Shown here piece after piece: positions 62,226 to 64,000 of a stretch of 64,000 nt of DNA. The stretch is from assembly GCA_946902875.1 (NCBI GenBank), contig OX336340.1, positions 8,887,739 to 8,951,738 on the forward strand, given 5' to 3'. The notes beneath the pieces were generated by a model. That model made no database searches. It saw nothing but the letters and a program-made list of their open reading frames with translations, and was not told where the DNA came from. Both the position numbers and the translations under genes were made by a program. The stretch's first letter is position 1; the number at the start of each line of letters is the position of its first letter. The DNA comes from Nematopogon swammerdamellus. Taxonomy: Eukaryota; Arthropoda; Insecta; Lepidoptera; Adelidae.

Positions 62226-63000
62226 GAGTTGCAGTGGTTCTAGATCGCGGGACACTTCATGAAGCGGAGCACGCTTCTCGGTCGCTTCCACGCTTCATGG
62301 GCAGCTCCCACGTTTCCAAGAAAATGCAGCTGTTCGTTCGCCACCACCGGGTACTCCAGGAGTAAGTGGGCGCCTGTTTCGTCCTCTGCCATACAACCTC
62401 TGCATAGTTGATTGTCGGTGACACCTACACATATAATAAAAGTGTCTGTTAAGTGGTCAGTGTCCTGTTAGGAATCCCACTGCTATTCGGAGTTTTTGAA
62501 CTTTAGGAGGCGTTTCCTGAGTCATGCTTAGGAATAGCATCTCTGGTTTGCCTTCAGTCCCTGGTGTTGGCCCAAACATTCTCATGTTTTGAATTTGTTA
62601 GGTTAGGTTAGGACGTAACCAGTATTTAAGCTGGATGATTGGTAGGGGTACATACGGTTCTCGATCTTCTATACGGCTGCTGGAGCCCCGCTTTGCCTAC
62701 TTTTCCGTCGAATCGTTCCCGTATGAGCCGCGGTGTCCTTTGATCCATTGTAAGGTTACCTTGTTGTTTGCAGCTATACCCTCCAAAGCCTGGTGACGCT
62801 GGAGTGTAAGTCTGGAGTTGATAGTCGTGCTGGTCAGGGCCTGCAGCACCGATGCGCTGTCCGACAGTACTCTGACCTGAAAGCCAGTAATTTCTCTACC
62901 TCTTTTGCTTCTGCTGCCTCTACTATTCCAATGCACTCAGCCTGAGAGATTGAGTGATTTTTCTGTGTAAGTTTAGGTCTATTGAGAAAGCCGCTGCCCC

Positions 63001-63125
63001 TTTTTTTTATGTAAACCAGCATGGGTGGCTGTGCCGAGGGACCAATGGTGCAGTCGACAGAGCCAAAATCACCTCTCCTCGCGAAACCACGCTCAGTTAG
63101 GTGCCATGCCAGCAGATTTGCGGAC
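63001..63125 (-). mobile_element. SINE-like element, third family, copy 3
   Basis: T-run, TGTAAACCAGCATGGGTGGC, TGTGCCGAGGGACC, ATCACCTCTCCTCGCGAAAC, CACGCTCAGTTAGGTGCCAT. It interrupts the RNase H LINE. Confidence 0.65.
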
Positions 63126-63379
63126 TGTTGCTAGGCTGCCGTTTGTGTAGATACGTACCTCGGTCCCGAGAAGTCCTTAGGATCTTCAGCTAATTCTACA
63201 TGGCGGTGTTTGTCCAAAACGTATGTTTTTATGATTCTATCATACGGTGTCTCCATCAGGGGGTGTTTTTGATGGCCTCCTGTAGCATTGGTTGTGTGTG
63301 GTTTTAGTGTGCTAGCCTTCCACAGTCTTAGGGGCAATAAGCCTAATTGCTGCGGCGGCCGCCTCTTGTTTTGCATTCC

Positions 63380-64000
63380 AAAAAAATCCTTATTTTATTA
63401 TATTCTAGGTGTTAAATATTTCAGGTAGGCATCGATTTCATTATCCACTGAAAAAGAGTTACATATGATTTTGTTACCAATTCGAAAATTCGAATTTTAA
63501 TAGGGGGTTATTCTGTATGGAAAACTAGATCCCATTAAAGAACGGTGGAAAAAATAGTAAAAAAAAAATTTTGTTCTCTATACATTATCGTAATTAGTAA
63601 TAATTACCTAACCTCAAGATGCATGGAGAACTTTTTTGAATCTACTTAGTTTGAACACCGATGAACCCCCTGAAATATCCGGCATCGTAACAAAATCACC
63701 TTGTCTTTTTGTACCTTTTCAGTTTACTTATTATGAACCAAATTTTGTAGTTATGAAGACAGCCTTATCAGGAACTGCATGGATTCGACGATATCCAGAA
63801 GCGTTTGGTTAGTTTCAAAATGTTCCACAGTCTCTGAAATAAAAGAAACATCATCGAAAGATATAATTTCCTCAATGAAACGAAAAATGTGTACAAACTC
63901 AAAGGTCGATTTAGGCTGGACTTGGGCCAAGAAGGAGAGTGAAGCAAATGAATACTTACTCGAATTAATAACATACGCTTAGACGGAATTGCCATGCTTC
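63380..64000. other. No recognised gene
   Basis: AT-rich. Overlapping ORFs of 67-75 codons on both strands at 63768-63995 have no known domain. Confidence 0.4.

Larger units (their letters stand above)
61700..63375 (-). mobile_element. RNase H-bearing LINE (family gamma), nested and decayed
   Basis: Minus strand, from high to low coordinates: RRPPQQLGLLPLRLWKAST with PYDRIIKTYVLDKHRHVEL (linker before RNase H), a SINE-like insert (63001-63125), GSGFLNRPKLTQKNHSISQA with ECIGIVEAA, a frame change, QVRVLSDSASVLQALTSTT, TLQWIKGHRGSYGNDSTEK (RNase H H-x-G..GN..). Then the non-coding 3' end continues to about 61720, broken by a family-beta LINE (61834-62225). Stops and frame changes show a dead copy. 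Confidence 0.75.

Noticed and set aside
1..64000. CRISPR arrays, bacterial operons or viral genomes
   Set aside because: No short regularly spaced repeats with unique spacers, no Shine-Dalgarno-led gene clusters, and the one complete gene is an intron-containing animal gene; the reverse transcriptases are LINE or Penelope type without retroviral envelope or LTRs.

Overview
The window looks like nuclear DNA of a moth or butterfly (Lepidoptera). It is AT-rich, it is full of the GTAGGTACCTAC-type words common in that order, it has a short TTAGG run (the insect telomere unit), and it is packed with insect-type LINE, SINE and MITE relics. There are no bacterial operons, CRISPR arrays or rRNA genes, and I found no intact tRNA gene. 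All calls were made by reading the sequence and its translations; nothing was searched against a database.

One complete multi-exon gene is clear: a cystinosin (CTNS) orthologue on the + strand. Its ten coding exons run from 27753 to 36583. All junctions are GT-AG, the phases agree throughout, and they join to a 446-residue, 1341-nt reading frame with both PQ-loop repeats. Three other gene beginnings are visible. A TATA + initiator promoter with a ~294-nt ATG-free exon lies at 15027-15351 (+), and could be a distant 5' leader of CTNS. A CpG-rich TATA promoter with a minimal first coding exon lies at 56510-56896 (+), and the rest of that gene must lie beyond the window. An orphan THAP-domain first exon lies at 3708-3787 (+). 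A compact 61-codon ORF at 12314-12499 (-) is a weaker candidate gene.

Most of the rest is mobile-element debris. 0-10 kb: LINE pieces, a 213-bp and a 109-bp tandem array (4256-6330), the latter split by a complete 475-bp SINE, then another LINE relic. 10-15 kb: a hairpin MITE, a tRNA-type SINE and a 44-bp perfect palindrome with an 8-bp duplication. 15-25 kb: mostly unrecognised AT-rich sequence with LINE tails. 25.9-26.6 kb: a hAT-like element holding two further MITEs. 27.4-37 kb: CTNS, whose introns carry LINE, SINE and endonuclease-domain relics. 38-41 kb: a 1.1-kb inverted-repeat element, a 170-bp tandem duplication and GC-rich sequence. 42.8-51.2 kb: a (GT)n tract, a broken minus-strand LINE, a long intact reverse-transcriptase ORF, SINEs, a Penelope-like GIY-YIG fragment and a MITE. 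52-64 kb: hairpin elements, SINE copies, the CpG promoter and a nested LINE cluster.

The most unusual items are: a SINE joining tRNA-like and 5S-rRNA-like promoter modules, which shares its centre with a second, tRNA-headed SINE family; the 44-bp head-to-head palindrome with an 8-bp target duplication; and the matching intron positions in the two PQ-loops of cystinosin.
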